Shown here piece after piece: positions 37,986 to 47,171 of a stretch of DNA of 64,000 nucleotides. A program made the position numbers and the translations under genes. Source of the stretch: Bacteriovoracaceae bacterium (lineage in GTDB: Bacteria; Bdellovibrionota; Bacteriovoracia; Bacteriovoracales; Bacteriovoracaceae). The notes beneath the pieces are model-generated. The model saw nothing but the letters and a program-made list of their open reading frames with translations, made no database searches and had not been told where the DNA came from. The stretch's first letter is position 1. The number at the start of each line of letters is the position of its first letter. The DNA is taken from positions 59,590 to 123,589 of the forward strand of contig JABFRR010000004.1 of assembly GCA_013141065.1 (NCBI GenBank), in the 5' to 3' direction.

Positions 37986-39005
37986 ATGAACATATATAAA
38001 GTTGATCTTGATTATGAATCCTATCTTTTTGATCCCAGTTATGTCGAAAATGGAGCACAGTCAAAAAAAATTATTAATGAATTTGAGTATGTTTTTTTTC
38101 TTGTCAATAAAGATCCTGATTGTGCTTTATGTACATCACGAAATTACGATAAAAATTATCTTGAACGTTTAAAGAAAAATGATTTTGTCATTCCTGCAAT
38201 TACCTCTAATGAAGAGGGTGCAATAAAGTGGTGGGGAAATCACCATAACTATTCACTAGAAAAAGAACTTAATTCTAAATTAACTTCTGCTCGCCTGGCT
38301 TCCCAGAAAAATTGGGGCTTTAGTGCTGGAATGATTGTCGATTCTGCTCAAATGGCGAGACTCCATACTAAAAAAAATCCAGAGTATAAAAATTGGATTA
38401 TTAAACGCCCTTTTGGTTTTAGTGGAATAGGTCACTACCAATTTGAGCGTGAGAATTTTAATTCATTTATAGTTTCTAAAATTATAACAGGGCCAGTTTT
38501 GATCGAGCCGCTATATGATCGAGTTTTTGATATTGGGACAACATTTATTGTTGAAGACGGTGTGATTAAAAGACAGTTTATGGTGGAAAACGCGATTTTT
38601 GAAAATGGTGGTTTTCGCGGCGGTGTCGGCGCCCCTGATGTGGATAAGTTTAAAAAATATATCCAGGAAAAATATCATTATGACTTAAGTGAATTAGAAA
38701 AAATTACTCAGGACATTGCCCAGGAATACATTAAAATGGGGGCAATCAAAAATATTCAAATTGATTCATTTGTTTATAAGCACGATGGCCAATTAAAACT
38801 CTATCCTTTAGTAGAGGTCAATTATCGTAAAACGATGGGATTAGTTATTCAATCCCTAGCAGACAAATACGAGAGAACTATTGAATGGAGAGTAAATTCT
38901 AAAAAAGAAATCGAAAAAATGACTAATTTTTATGATGACACTACAATGATACGACTCTCACCTGATGGAACACATTTTCAAACTTATTTAAAATATTTAT
39001 CATAA
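37986..39005 (+). CDS. ATP-grasp ligase-like protein
   Basis: 339 residues from ATG 37986 (TTG 37974 is possible, overlapping the previous stop). ATP-grasp landmarks are WIIKRPFGFSGIGHYQF (nucleotide-binding loop), the strand VLIEPLYDRVFDIGTTF, and the metal site in YPLVEVNYRKTMG (Glu and Asn). It should join a carboxylate to an amine or thiol with ATP; the substrate is unknown. It is immediately downstream of the DUF455 gene. The 3' end overlaps the convergent aldolase gene by 22 bases. Confidence 0.8.
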   Translation: MNIYKVDLDYESYLFDPSYVENGAQSKKIINEFEYVFFLVNKDPDCALCTSRNYDKNYLERLKKNDFVIPAITSNEEGAIKWWGNHHNYSLEKELNSKLTSARLASQKNWGFSAGMIVDSAQMARLHTKKNPEYKNWIIKRPFGFSGIGHYQFERENFNSFIVSKIITGPVLIEPLYDRVFDIGTTFIVEDGVIKRQFMVENAIFENGGFRGGVGAPDVDKFKKYIQEKYHYDLSELEKITQDIAQEYIKMGAIKNIQIDSFVYKHDGQLKLYPLVEVNYRKTMGLVIQSLADKYERTIEWRVNSKKEIEKMTNFYDDTTMIRLSPDGTHFQTYLKYLS

Positions 39006-39619
39006 AGATCTAATGTCATATTGCCGGCAAGTTCTAAGCTCTCTGAATAAATAACTATTCCATCAACGTGACCGTGCATGCAAAAAACACCGTTGTTTTT
39101 ATCAGAAATACATTTTTTAGTGGCAATCGCCATTTCCACTGTTCCATAGGGAATATGTGCGGCAGTGTAGTCAGACTTGTCTTCAATCATCTTTTTCCAA
39201 ATAACAGAGGAGTGTATATGAAAAACAGCTTTGATTTTTAAATTTGATTCATAGATCGCAGCATGTGTCAGTGCTTCACTTGAAGCCTCAATACATCCCA
39301 TCATCTTAATTTTTAATTCACTAATATTATAATCAAGCACTCTTGTATAATGAGATCCACTAAGTTCTGAATATTTTCCGGTTTGGGTTCCAGTTATAAT
39401 AAATTGTGGATGAATACTTTTGATAAATTGACTGTAATCCCTAACAGTAGACATATTTCCAAAGCCGATCTTTTCAGCCGGATATTCACCAATGAGTCCT
39501 ATTTTAAAGAGTTTATTTCTCCAGTATTCTAATTCCTCGTATTCTAAAGCGTCCAAAGGCCCAGAAAGGGAAAAATTTGACCGATCATACTTGATAACTC
39601 CATCATCTATGACTTTCAT
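38984..39619 (-). CDS. Class II aldolase/adducin-family protein
   Basis: 211 residues, with AAAGGA before the ATG. Landmarks of the zinc-dependent family are EKIGFGNMSTVRDY, FIITGTQTGKYSEL, EASSEALTHAAIYE, the metal His pair in AVFHIHSSVIW, and the third His in CMHGHVDGIVIYSES. Known members cleave phosphorylated sugars or act as dehydratases such as MtnB. The sugar is not evident here. It is convergent with the ATP-grasp gene. Confidence 0.85.
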   Translation of the reverse strand: MKVIDDGVIKYDRSNFSLSGPLDALEYEELEYWRNKLFKIGLIGEYPAEKIGFGNMSTVRDYSQFIKSIHPQFIITGTQTGKYSELSGSHYTRVLDYNISELKIKMMGCIEASSEALTHAAIYESNLKIKAVFHIHSSVIWKKMIEDKSDYTAAHIPYGTVEMAIATKKCISDKNNGVFCMHGHVDGIVIYSESLELAGNMTLDLYDKYFK

Positions 39620-39712
39620 AAAAATCCTTTATAATTAGTTATGTGGTTGAAAAATTTACCATGAACTTTAAAAATAGTCTTTTTAAAATAGACTTTAACT
39701 TGCAGTGGGCCA

Positions 39713-40642
39713 GTGGAAGAAAACACTAATAAAAAACGAATCAGCATGCTCATCAGGGTCATAGTTATCCTGGGACTTGGTTTTTTCGTTCTTGATGAAT
39801 TTTATTTTAAAAATCAAACGCCCGAGCCAACAACTGAAGATATAATAGCTAAGCAAATGGCGAAAAAGAAAAAACGCAAAAAGACAGATCTTCCAGCAGG
39901 TGAAAATAAAGCCAATGAAGGTGTTGTAAATCCAGAAAATGTACCAAGTGAAATTGTAGAAATTAAACCTTCTGAACAAAGCATAGTTCCTGAAACTCCA
40001 AGTGAAGCCCCGGTGGAAAATATCAATGTTCTTGAGAAAGTTACAACTATCCCAGAAGAGTCAGTCGATCAAAAATTAGATAAAATTGCAGAAAGCACAC
40101 CGGCTGACAAATTTGAATCAAATGTTGATCCAGGTGTTGTACTAGTTGATGAGCCGGGTATTCAACCAGGCATTGAGCCAAATGATGGACCAATCGTTGA
40201 ATCCACTCCTAAGGCTGCAAGAGAGCCAATAAGACAAATTCCAGTTGAAAATACAAAAAATACTGAGACAAAGTCAACTATTGAGGCAAGTGTCGCCGAA
40301 GAAATAAAAATCCCTTCTCAGGGAAAAAGTAATGAAAAAGAATCAACTGAATCGGGGGCAAATAATATGGCCTCAAAAATTATTGAAACACTGACTGAAA
40401 CTCCACCACCGGCTTATGATCAGATGGGAAGAGGCTTAGTCTATAATTGTAAAGATAAGTATTGGGCATGTGTAGATAGAGCATCATATGTAATCTGTAA
40501 TAAAAATTTAAAATACAATGAGTCTGTTGGAAAAACTAAAGAGTGTGTGGTTCAAGCAATCTATGCCACTAATGATGATTGTGCAAAAATTCAGAAATAT
40601 AATGTGAGTGTGAGTCAGTCTACGGATTTTTGTAAAAACTAA
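39713..40642 (+). CDS. TonB-shaped envelope protein with six-Cys C-terminal domain
   Basis: 309 residues from GTG 39713. One N-terminal membrane helix (SMLIRVIVILGLGFFVLDEF) is followed by a Lys cluster (KKKKRKK) and about 190 Pro/Glu/Val-rich residues, then a compact domain (about 245-309) with six Cys. The layout resembles TonB or other periplasm-spanning rods, but the C-terminal domain is not TonB's. It may bridge the inner membrane and cell wall. The 3' end overlaps the HD-GYP gene by 4 bases on the opposite strand. Confidence 0.7.
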   Translation: MEENTNKKRISMLIRVIVILGLGFFVLDEFYFKNQTPEPTTEDIIAKQMAKKKKRKKTDLPAGENKANEGVVNPENVPSEIVEIKPSEQSIVPETPSEAPVENINVLEKVTTIPEESVDQKLDKIAESTPADKFESNVDPGVVLVDEPGIQPGIEPNDGPIVESTPKAAREPIRQIPVENTKNTETKSTIEASVAEEIKIPSQGKSNEKESTESGANNMASKIIETLTETPPPAYDQMGRGLVYNCKDKYWACVDRASYVICNKNLKYNESVGKTKECVVQAIYATNDDCAKIQKYNVSVSQSTDFCKN

Positions 40643-41388
40643 GCAGCATCTTTTTTAAAGTCACCAGTAATGACCTGAAGAGTAAAGGTGGATTCGTTTT
40701 TACTTTGTTCTTTTGTCATAGAGCTAATAAATTTTTCAACGATATGTGGATCAAATTGGCTTCCGGCAAATTCACGAAGCTCTGCAAAAGCCACTTCAAA
40801 TGGTAGACCCTTCCTGTATGGCCTGGTTGAAGTCATGGCATCAAAAGTGTCAGCAATAAGTATGATTCTAGAGAAAAAAGGAATACTTTCTCCTTTTAAT
40901 CCCTCAGGATATCCTCGGCCATCAAATCTTTCATGGTGGTATTTTGCATTGATTGCCATCTTATCAAAAACCGGAAAATCCTTCAGGATTTCATAAGATT
41001 TATTTGGATGAAGTTTCATTTCAAGAAATTCTTCGTCAGTTAAGCGAGAAGGTTTGGTTAAAACAGAATCAGGTACACCTATTTTTCCCAGATCATGAAA
41101 AAGAGCTGAGACTTCTAATTCGTAGAGCTCGTCTTCTGAAAGGCCTAATTCTTTACCAACTGATACACAAAAATAAGCAACACGGAGAGAGTGACCCCAG
41201 GTATAATCGTCTTTGCACTTGAGTGCACTTAGAAGAGATTTTATAGTTAGCTCAAAATACTCTTTCTTAATTGCCTGTACTGCCGGAACTATGTTAAGCC
41301 CATTTTTTGATGCGACTTCGCTTTGAAGCTTAAGAGCTCTGGCTTTTTTTACAGCTGACAGTTGAATGACATTGTTCTTTTTTGACAT
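40639..41388 (-). CDS. HD-GYP cyclic-di-GMP phosphodiesterase
   Basis: 249 residues. The HD-GYP domain fills about 55-225: HSLRVAYFCVSVG, the metal motif HDLGKIGVPDSVLTKP, KYHHERFDGRGYPEGL with the GYP signature, and ILIADTFDAMTSTRPYRKG. All metal ligands are present, so it should hydrolyse c-di-GMP. There is no sensory or receiver domain, only a basic 50-residue N-terminus. It lies beside the MotAB group and could tune motility or adhesion there. Confidence 0.92.
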   Translation of the reverse strand: MSKKNNVIQLSAVKKARALKLQSEVASKNGLNIVPAVQAIKKEYFELTIKSLLSALKCKDDYTWGHSLRVAYFCVSVGKELGLSEDELYELEVSALFHDLGKIGVPDSVLTKPSRLTDEEFLEMKLHPNKSYEILKDFPVFDKMAINAKYHHERFDGRGYPEGLKGESIPFFSRIILIADTFDAMTSTRPYRKGLPFEVAFAELREFAGSQFDPHIVEKFISSMTKEQSKNESTFTLQVITGDFKKDAA

Positions 41389-41650
41389 CTTTTTTTATAT
41401 TCCATAAATAACCCCTCAAAATAAGGGCTACTACTTTTATTAAGTATCGGTCATTTTGGGATTAAGCTTTAATAAGAAAGCAAATTTGACCAAATTACAG
41501 AGGTATAATCCAACTGATGGAGGCATTTGGAGACTTTAAAGTGCCCAAAATTTATGGCAGCTAATTTTTAAATATCTCTTTTTTTAACCTTCTTTTAGAA
41601 TGTTAGGATGCCTTTAGTTATTAAAAGCTTAGACAAGTTAGAATATTAAG

Positions 41651-42733
41651 ATGAATGAAATCGAATGCGTGAGACAAAATTCAACTCAAGATGAGTACTT
41701 AAAAAAACTTTTTTTAAGGGCCCATTTACCACCGCACTTTTTAAGTTGGGAAGATTCTAAAATTTCAACTAACTCACCACTTGTTTTAGTTGTCGATGAA
41801 GATTCGATAGAAGCATTAACAGAAATTTGTGAATTTAGAGATTTGAAAGTCATCATCGCACTTAACACCAGAAAAGAATTTAAGCTTGTTAGTAAATTAA
41901 CAAATCAATTTGAAAAAATTTTTGGTTTCATCGACTTATCTCAAGAGTTAGATTACAACACTCCCATTCTTCTTAATTACATAAATCTAAATTTCTCATC
42001 ACATGCAGTGAAGTTAGACAAACTAGCAAATGATTTAGATAAAATTTATGAATACACTAAAAGTGAATTGATAAAAGTTAAAGATCTACATGATAGACTA
42101 GTCAAAGTGCGAGTTGATTCATTAAAAGGGATTACCGTTACAAGTAAATTCATGGCCGGAGAAAAAAGTGGGGGAGAGTTCTTCGATATGATCCAAACAG
42201 GTAATGAGTTTCTTTTTCTCTTGGCCGGTAGTGACAATTATATCGTCTCATCTTTAATACTTTCAGAAATTGAAGTTTTAAAGCTCTCTGCGCCGACAAC
42301 TAGCTTAAAAAATCAAACTGATCACTTTCTCAAAATGATTATTAAACATGCCACGGACAATAAAGCGAATTTAAATTATTGTATGGTTTCTATTAATCTC
42401 AGTAATCTTAAAGCGGAATGTCAGTTCAGGGGAGAGGGTTATCTCTATTTTCAAAATCAATTAATGGATTTTTCTCAACCTATTTCAATGACAATAAAAC
42501 CATCAGAGAAATTTTACTTACTTTCAGGTGGTGCAATTAAAAATTTGTCTCTACTAAATCCAGATTTATCTGTTGATAATTTTTATAAAGAAAATAGCGA
42601 TAAAAATACTAAAGACTTAATTAATGAATTCTTTTTTGAGGTTTCGAGGAATAAAGCTGGAAGCTTTTTAATTCATGATGCTTTGATGAATGTCATTGAA
42701 GTTGATCAAAAGAAAATTTATCAGTTGTCATAA
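41651..42733 (+). CDS. Receiver-like plus degenerate SpoIIE/PP2C-like protein
   Basis: 360 residues. The first 110 resemble a receiver (LVLVVDEDSIEALTEICEF, LKVIIALN). A coiled coil follows (about 120-155), and then a region with the SpoIIE/RsbU outline: KFMAGEKSGGEFFDMIQTGN for the usual GGDYYD, then EFLFLLAGSDN, and FYLLSGGAIKNL near the end. Key phosphatase Asp residues are replaced, so catalytic activity is doubtful. It may act as a binding or partner-switch protein for the adjacent motor genes. The assignment is by pattern only. Confidence 0.6.
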   Translation: MNEIECVRQNSTQDEYLKKLFLRAHLPPHFLSWEDSKISTNSPLVLVVDEDSIEALTEICEFRDLKVIIALNTRKEFKLVSKLTNQFEKIFGFIDLSQELDYNTPILLNYINLNFSSHAVKLDKLANDLDKIYEYTKSELIKVKDLHDRLVKVRVDSLKGITVTSKFMAGEKSGGEFFDMIQTGNEFLFLLAGSDNYIVSSLILSEIEVLKLSAPTTSLKNQTDHFLKMIIKHATDNKANLNYCMVSINLSNLKAECQFRGEGYLYFQNQLMDFSQPISMTIKPSEKFYLLSGGAIKNLSLLNPDLSVDNFYKENSDKNTKDLINEFFFEVSRNKAGSFLIHDALMNVIEVDQKKIYQLS

Positions 42734-42797
42734 TACTTAGAAAAAAATTTCCTACAAGGGGACTAACTTTACGTTGTAGTTAATTGTGAAAAAATAA

Positions 42798-43565
42798 TTA
42801 GTTTGTCATAATCTTGTTATCATTAAAAAATTCACCGTCTTTCTCTTTATTTTTTGATTTTTTGGTATCAAGTGTATCTAATACTTTAATTACAACTCGC
42901 CGATTCATTTGCATGTTTTCAGGTGAAGGCTCCCCATTTTCTAAATTATTAGGTGCAATTGGACGGGTCTCTCCATAGCCGATAGAAATCATTGTCGTGG
43001 GATCAAAGCCAGCATCTTGAAACTTATCTACAATTCGCGATGCACGCGCGGATGATAATTCGCGATTAGAATTGAAATTAAAACCTTTTTTGATTGGTGC
43101 ATTGTCAGTATGACCTTCAACGAGGATTCTGTATTTTCTGTCTTTTTTCTTAATTAAGTCAATCATTATATTAAGTTGCTCACTTGCATCAGGAAGAATG
43201 TCCGCTTTCCCTGATTCGAAAATTGCATTACCAGTAAATAATATTTCAAGACCATTATCAATTAATGTTGCTTTAATTCCAGAACCAAAATGAATATCTT
43301 TTTCTAGGCCTTTCTTTATTTCTTCCAAGTTACTTAACATCTTTTCCATTTCTTTTTCATTAAAATGCTTTGCAAGGCTTGATGCGAGTTTTGAAATTTT
43401 ATTTTCATCAAAACTTGCCATTGAAATCATTAATATAAAAAAGGAAGCAAGTAGAGTCATAAAATCTGCATAGGACATTAGCCAGGGCTCACCGGCTTCT
43501 TCGCTATGAGCAAGTTGCAAACTTGATTTCCTTTTTTTCTTATTTCCAGATGTTGAATTACTCAT
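42798..43565 (-). CDS. motB: Stator protein MotB
   Basis: 255 residues from ATG 43565; longer upstream starts overlap motA. A basic N-terminus precedes the single membrane helix, which carries the ion-carrying Asp34 (WLMSYADFMTLLASFFILMI). An OmpA-like peptidoglycan-binding domain lies at about 140-250 (LVEGHTDNAPIKKG, NRELSSARASRIV, ISIGYGETRPIA). It anchors the stator to the cell wall. The ATG follows the motA stop by 2 bases. It is translationally linked to motA. Confidence 0.94.
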   Translation of the reverse strand: MSNSTSGNKKKRKSSLQLAHSEEAGEPWLMSYADFMTLLASFFILMISMASFDENKISKLASSLAKHFNEKEMEKMLSNLEEIKKGLEKDIHFGSGIKATLIDNGLEILFTGNAIFESGKADILPDASEQLNIMIDLIKKKDRKYRILVEGHTDNAPIKKGFNFNSNRELSSARASRIVDKFQDAGFDPTTMISIGYGETRPIAPNNLENGEPSPENMQMNRRVVIKVLDTLDTKKSKNKEKDGEFFNDNKIMTN

Positions 43566-43567
43566 AT

Positions 43568-44353
43568 TTATCCATTCACTTGTTTCCAATCTAATCTTTT
43601 ACTAGGAATTAAAAAACTATTTAATTTCTCAGCTAAGATTATTGGATTGGTTTTCTCGACCATGAGTTTAACACCCTCGACAATTATTTTATTTTTTAAA
43701 TATGACTCTCTTGTTGAATCAACTAGGTTTTCACCGATTGGAATAATGAAAAAATTTGCGATAGCAACTCCATACAAAGTTGCAGCAAGGCAGATTGACA
43801 TCGCCGGTCCAACTTTTTTAAGTGCATCTGCTCCCCCCAAGTTACTCATAAGAACAATCATACCAATTGTTGTTCCCATTAAACCAAATGCAGGAGGGTA
43901 TTTTCCTGCAGCTTTGAATTTATTGGCCTCTTCTGAATAGAGGTAATTGAGATTTTCAGCTCTACTATCTAGAACATCATAAAGATCTTCACCTTCAAGC
44001 ACATTATCATTAACTAAATTTAAAGCATCTTTTAAGAAGTCATCTTTTGTTTTCGCAATATGTGATTCTAAACTTTCACCTTTTCTATAGCCATCAGCAA
44101 TTACCAGAATTTCACGTATTAGAGTTTTATAATCCACCTTCTTTCCAAAAATCATCCTTGAAAAAAAAAACTTCATTAAAACAACAATACGATCAAACTG
44201 AAAAGCGGTAGACATTGCTGCAATAGTACCCCCTAGTACGATCAAAAGGGCCGGCCAATCCCAAAAGTGTGAAAAACTGTCTGTGGAAGTAACGAGTCCA
44301 ATTGCAAAAACAATAATAGAAAGTGAAAAGCCAATAATCGAATAGAAATTCAT
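43568..44353 (-). CDS. motA: Stator protein MotA
   Basis: 261 residues with four membrane helices, for example IIGFSLSIIVFAIGLVTS, WPALLIVLGGTIAAM, and AFGLMGTTIGMIVLMSNLGG. Typical MotA features are the long cytoplasmic loop (GESLESHIAK, FLKDALNLV), EEANKFKAAGKYPPAFGLMG, and LAATLYGVAIANFFIIPI. It forms the ion channel with MotB and pushes against a FliG-type rotor. It is divergent from the outer-membrane gene run at 44483, 129 bases away. Confidence 0.94.
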   Translation of the reverse strand: MNFYSIIGFSLSIIVFAIGLVTSTDSFSHFWDWPALLIVLGGTIAAMSTAFQFDRIVVLMKFFFSRMIFGKKVDYKTLIREILVIADGYRKGESLESHIAKTKDDFLKDALNLVNDNVLEGEDLYDVLDSRAENLNYLYSEEANKFKAAGKYPPAFGLMGTTIGMIVLMSNLGGADALKKVGPAMSICLAATLYGVAIANFFIIPIGENLVDSTRESYLKNKIIVEGVKLMVEKTNPIILAEKLNSFLIPSKRLDWKQVNG

Positions 44354-44425
44354 TTACAACCGCCTCGTACAAAAATATCCAATATTAAAATCTTAAATTA
44401 AATTGAAACAATTACAATAATTTAT

Positions 44426-44452
44426 TTGTATTATTTCAGAATGAGTTATAAT
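44426..44452 (+). promoter_or_regulatory. Promoter candidate for the outer-membrane/FliF-FliG-like gene run
   Basis: A perfect TATAAT at 44447-44452 lies 30 bases before the start at 44483. TTGTAT at 44426-44431 is 15 bases upstream, short of the ideal 17. The region also serves the divergent motAB genes. Confidence 0.35.
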
Positions 44453-44482
44453 TACAGATATTGAATTTTAACTTAAGGCAGT

Positions 44483-45871
44483 ATGGAAAAGTACCTAAGC
44501 ATATTTTTTCTCATGATTCAAATCTCGGGGTTATCATTTGCGATTGAGGGAGAAGTAAGTTCAAAAAGGAAAATAAGTTTTGATACTTTTACAATACCAA
44601 AAAATCTACTTGATCAGAATGCTCAGTTTATTCAACATTCTATGGATATAATTCTAAGTGACAATCAAAGCGAATTAATTTTAGGTACGACTAAGCTTTA
44701 TAAACAGTTATCGAAGCTCTCATTGGTTATAATTGAAACTACAAATGGTTTTTATGGTGAAGTTAAAGTATACGACCTTAAAAAAAATGAGTTTAGTGGC
44801 GTGGTAAGTCTAACTTTTCAAAAAAAGGAGCAGGCCATTGAAAAGGTAAGAATTGCCGTTACAGAAGTTCTTCTTGGTAAAAAATATGTTCTAGACAATA
44901 TGGCAGAAATAAAAGAAAAAGCTAAAATTCGCTATCCGTCTAGGAAAACGCTTCGAATTAACGATGTTCTAATTTCAACAAAAGATACAATTTTATTATC
45001 AAAAGAATTTAACATAAAGCCCGAAAGTATTATTGAAGACAAAATTATTTTAGAGACTGGAAAAATACCAAAAACCGAATATAAAATAGAATTAAAGCAA
45101 CCTATTCAATCTCAAAAACCTATCGAGAATAATGGACTAGTAACTAATCAGAAAAATAACAAAACCGACCCACAAGCAGTTTTACCTTCATTAAAAAGTT
45201 CAAAAACGAGTCATGATTCCAAGCAGAAGAAATCAGATATTCCATTAGAGCCAGAGGTTTTAAATAATTTAATTTTTGATGCTTTTGTGTTTTCTGGTCA
45301 ACTTGAAGTCATTACCGAAAAAAATATTAAAGTTACTACGAATATAGCACATTTAGGTTTTGGTGTTCGAGCAAGACAAATACAGGTAAATATTAAAAAA
45401 CCTTGGGAACTTAGTGCCGAACTGCAAATCGCAAAACCAATCAAGACTGATAATTATATTCTGCCTATGTGGAGAAAGTTAGATTTTTATGGCATAAAAA
45501 AAGACATTGAACCATTTTTGGGATTTGGAGGAGGTCTGGAGATGGAGCCTCTTTATTTTATTTCACTCCCTATTATTGGAGCAGGGTTAAATGTAATAGC
45601 GAATACAATAATATGGGGCCAAGTCATCTATGAATTCAATATACCTGATTATAAAGATCAATACGTTTTGAATCTAAAACTTTCGAAGTCATTTTTCACA
45701 AGTAGTAACACTGAAACTAAACTTGTTGGTTACAAATTTAACTTAAACTTTGATAATAAACTATCCAAAAATTATACATTTGGAATTAAATTTCAAAAAT
45801 CATTTCTAAAAGATGAAGAAAGTAATGCCAGTAATAGAATTCTCTCAGCAAATATTAGGTACCAATTTTAG
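44483..45871 (+). CDS. Outer-membrane barrel-type protein with periplasmic N-terminus
   Basis: 462 residues, with AAGG before the ATG. There is a signal peptide (IFFLMIQISGLSFA), then about 150 residues of alpha/beta periplasmic type, a polar Lys/Ser/Pro linker (about 200-260), and a C-terminal half with alternating beta strands (ELSAELQIAKPI, YVLNLKLSKSFF, YKFNLNFDNKL). It ends in ANIRYQF; a terminal Phe is the usual barrel-assembly signal. The next gene's ribosome-binding site overlaps its stop, showing one transcript. Confidence 0.7.
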   Translation: MEKYLSIFFLMIQISGLSFAIEGEVSSKRKISFDTFTIPKNLLDQNAQFIQHSMDIILSDNQSELILGTTKLYKQLSKLSLVIIETTNGFYGEVKVYDLKKNEFSGVVSLTFQKKEQAIEKVRIAVTEVLLGKKYVLDNMAEIKEKAKIRYPSRKTLRINDVLISTKDTILLSKEFNIKPESIIEDKIILETGKIPKTEYKIELKQPIQSQKPIENNGLVTNQKNNKTDPQAVLPSLKSSKTSHDSKQKKSDIPLEPEVLNNLIFDAFVFSGQLEVITEKNIKVTTNIAHLGFGVRARQIQVNIKKPWELSAELQIAKPIKTDNYILPMWRKLDFYGIKKDIEPFLGFGGGLEMEPLYFISLPIIGAGLNVIANTIIWGQVIYEFNIPDYKDQYVLNLKLSKSFFTSSNTETKLVGYKFNLNFDNKLSKNYTFGIKFQKSFLKDEESNASNRILSANIRYQF

Positions 45872-45881
45872 GACTTTTCAA

Positions 45882-46505
45882 ATGTTTAAAGTTAAATGTG
45901 CATTTTTCTTAACTATAATTTTAATATCGAGAAATGGGTTTGCCGGTTTTGATACTCAACAATTAACATTTTCTGTGGGAATGGTTAACGCCTCTTATAC
46001 TGAAAATGCTTCAAACCTTGAAGGAGCAGCATCAAGCTCAATGTCTTCTGCCTCAGGGGCAGCTTCTGTTTTACCAGTAGATATTTTATGGGAGTTTTAT
46101 CAAAATAGTAAAAATTCATTTTTTGCTCGAGTAACTGCACCACTATTAACTGCTGGTAAAGATAGTTATTTTTCAATTAGCGGAGGTATTAATAAATATT
46201 TTAATTCTTTAAGTTCTCCAGGGGATTTTAGAGATCAAGCAGACAGTATCAGGATTGTGCCCAAGATTCGATATTATTATGGCTTTCAAGCGGGGGCTGG
46301 TTATTTAGTTTACTCAACTAAAACTGCTAAAAAGAGTGACATTCTTGCAGATCTGAGCGCACATGTTGGACTTATTTACTCAATAAATAGTCAATGGGGA
46401 ATTAGGGGTGAGACGGGGTATGCACGAGCTATTGGAGTGGCTACAACAACATCTGTAATAAGGGCATTCGTAGGTTTTACTCGAGATGTAAATGAATTTT
46501 TCTAA
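45882..46505 (+). CDS. Small outer-membrane beta-barrel protein
   Basis: 207 residues from ATG 45882, set by TAGGA at the previous stop. Signal peptide CAFFLTIILISRNGFAG. The mature chain is made of amphipathic beta strands (QLTFSVGMVNASYTE, NSFFARVTAPLL, VIRAFVGFTRDVNEFF) and ends in Phe. A Ser/Ala-rich loop near residues 45-60 is low-complexity. Size suggests 8 to 10 strands. Confidence 0.7.
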   Translation: MFKVKCAFFLTIILISRNGFAGFDTQQLTFSVGMVNASYTENASNLEGAASSSMSSASGAASVLPVDILWEFYQNSKNSFFARVTAPLLTAGKDSYFSISGGINKYFNSLSSPGDFRDQADSIRIVPKIRYYYGFQAGAGYLVYSTKTAKKSDILADLSAHVGLIYSINSQWGIRGETGYARAIGVATTTSVIRAFVGFTRDVNEFF

Positions 46506-46557
46506 TTTTTAAATTTGAATTACCGATATATTAATTAATTTAATGTTTGGGGTTTAG

Positions 46558-47157
46558 ATGAAAATTATATTTCAATTATCATTATTTCTTATGCTAACAA
46601 CTTCTCTCTACTCCAAAGAGATAAAAATAACTACATCACCAATTGGTTCTGAAGTTTGGGTGAGGCCAATCGGAACACTTAATTACCAAAAAATTGGTGA
46701 AACACCATTTAACGGCAAGGTTAGAGATATCATTGATAATTTTGCGAAGACAGACGTTTTTATTTTAGAATTGAGAAAGCAAGACCATCAAACACATCGC
46801 TTTATCATGAGTGATATAAGCAATGCTGATATTGAAATTAATGCAAAACTCGAATTAGTAGACGACTATGCGCTCATGCTTAAAGTGGATGAAGCTTCAC
46901 AGGGAATGTTTGAAGTACAGAGACTTATCCGATCAAAAAACTATGATTCTGCGATATCAAAACTAGATGAAATATTAAAGAAATTTCCACGCTTGTCGAT
47001 ATTATATGAGCTGAAAGGGTCTGCACTTTATTTGAATAAAAAACCACTTGAAGCACTTGAGTTATACAAGGAGGCATTTAAGTTTAACCCGCAGAATTAT
47101 GATGCTTTTAAAATGAAAGAATATTTGGAAAAGGTGCTTGGAGTAGAAAAAAAGTAG
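46558..47157 (+). CDS. Exported PEGA-like plus TPR protein
   Basis: 199 residues. Signal peptide IIFQLSLFLMLTTSLYS. The first domain (about 20-100) has the PEGA outline: ITTSPIGSEVWVRPIG, KIGETPFNGKVRD. The last 80 residues form at least two TPR units (SAISKLDEILKKFPRLSILY, KPLEALELYKEAFKFNPQNY). It is probably a periplasmic scaffold. It sits between the barrel genes and the FliF/FliG-like gene, 14 bases before the latter. Confidence 0.75.
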   Translation: MKIIFQLSLFLMLTTSLYSKEIKITTSPIGSEVWVRPIGTLNYQKIGETPFNGKVRDIIDNFAKTDVFILELRKQDHQTHRFIMSDISNADIEINAKLELVDDYALMLKVDEASQGMFEVQRLIRSKNYDSAISKLDEILKKFPRLSILYELKGSALYLNKKPLEALELYKEAFKFNPQNYDAFKMKEYLEKVLGVEKK

Positions 47158-47171
47158 ATTAGGATAATCCG

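Noticed and set aside
41480..41510. TTGACC and TATAAT as a promoter for the gene at 41651
   Set aside because: The spacer is about 12 bases, too short for sigma-70.
42733..42797. Hairpin CTACAA/TTGTAG as a bidirectional terminator between convergent genes
   Set aside because: Six AT-rich pairs with a 16-base loop and no clean T-run is too weak to call.
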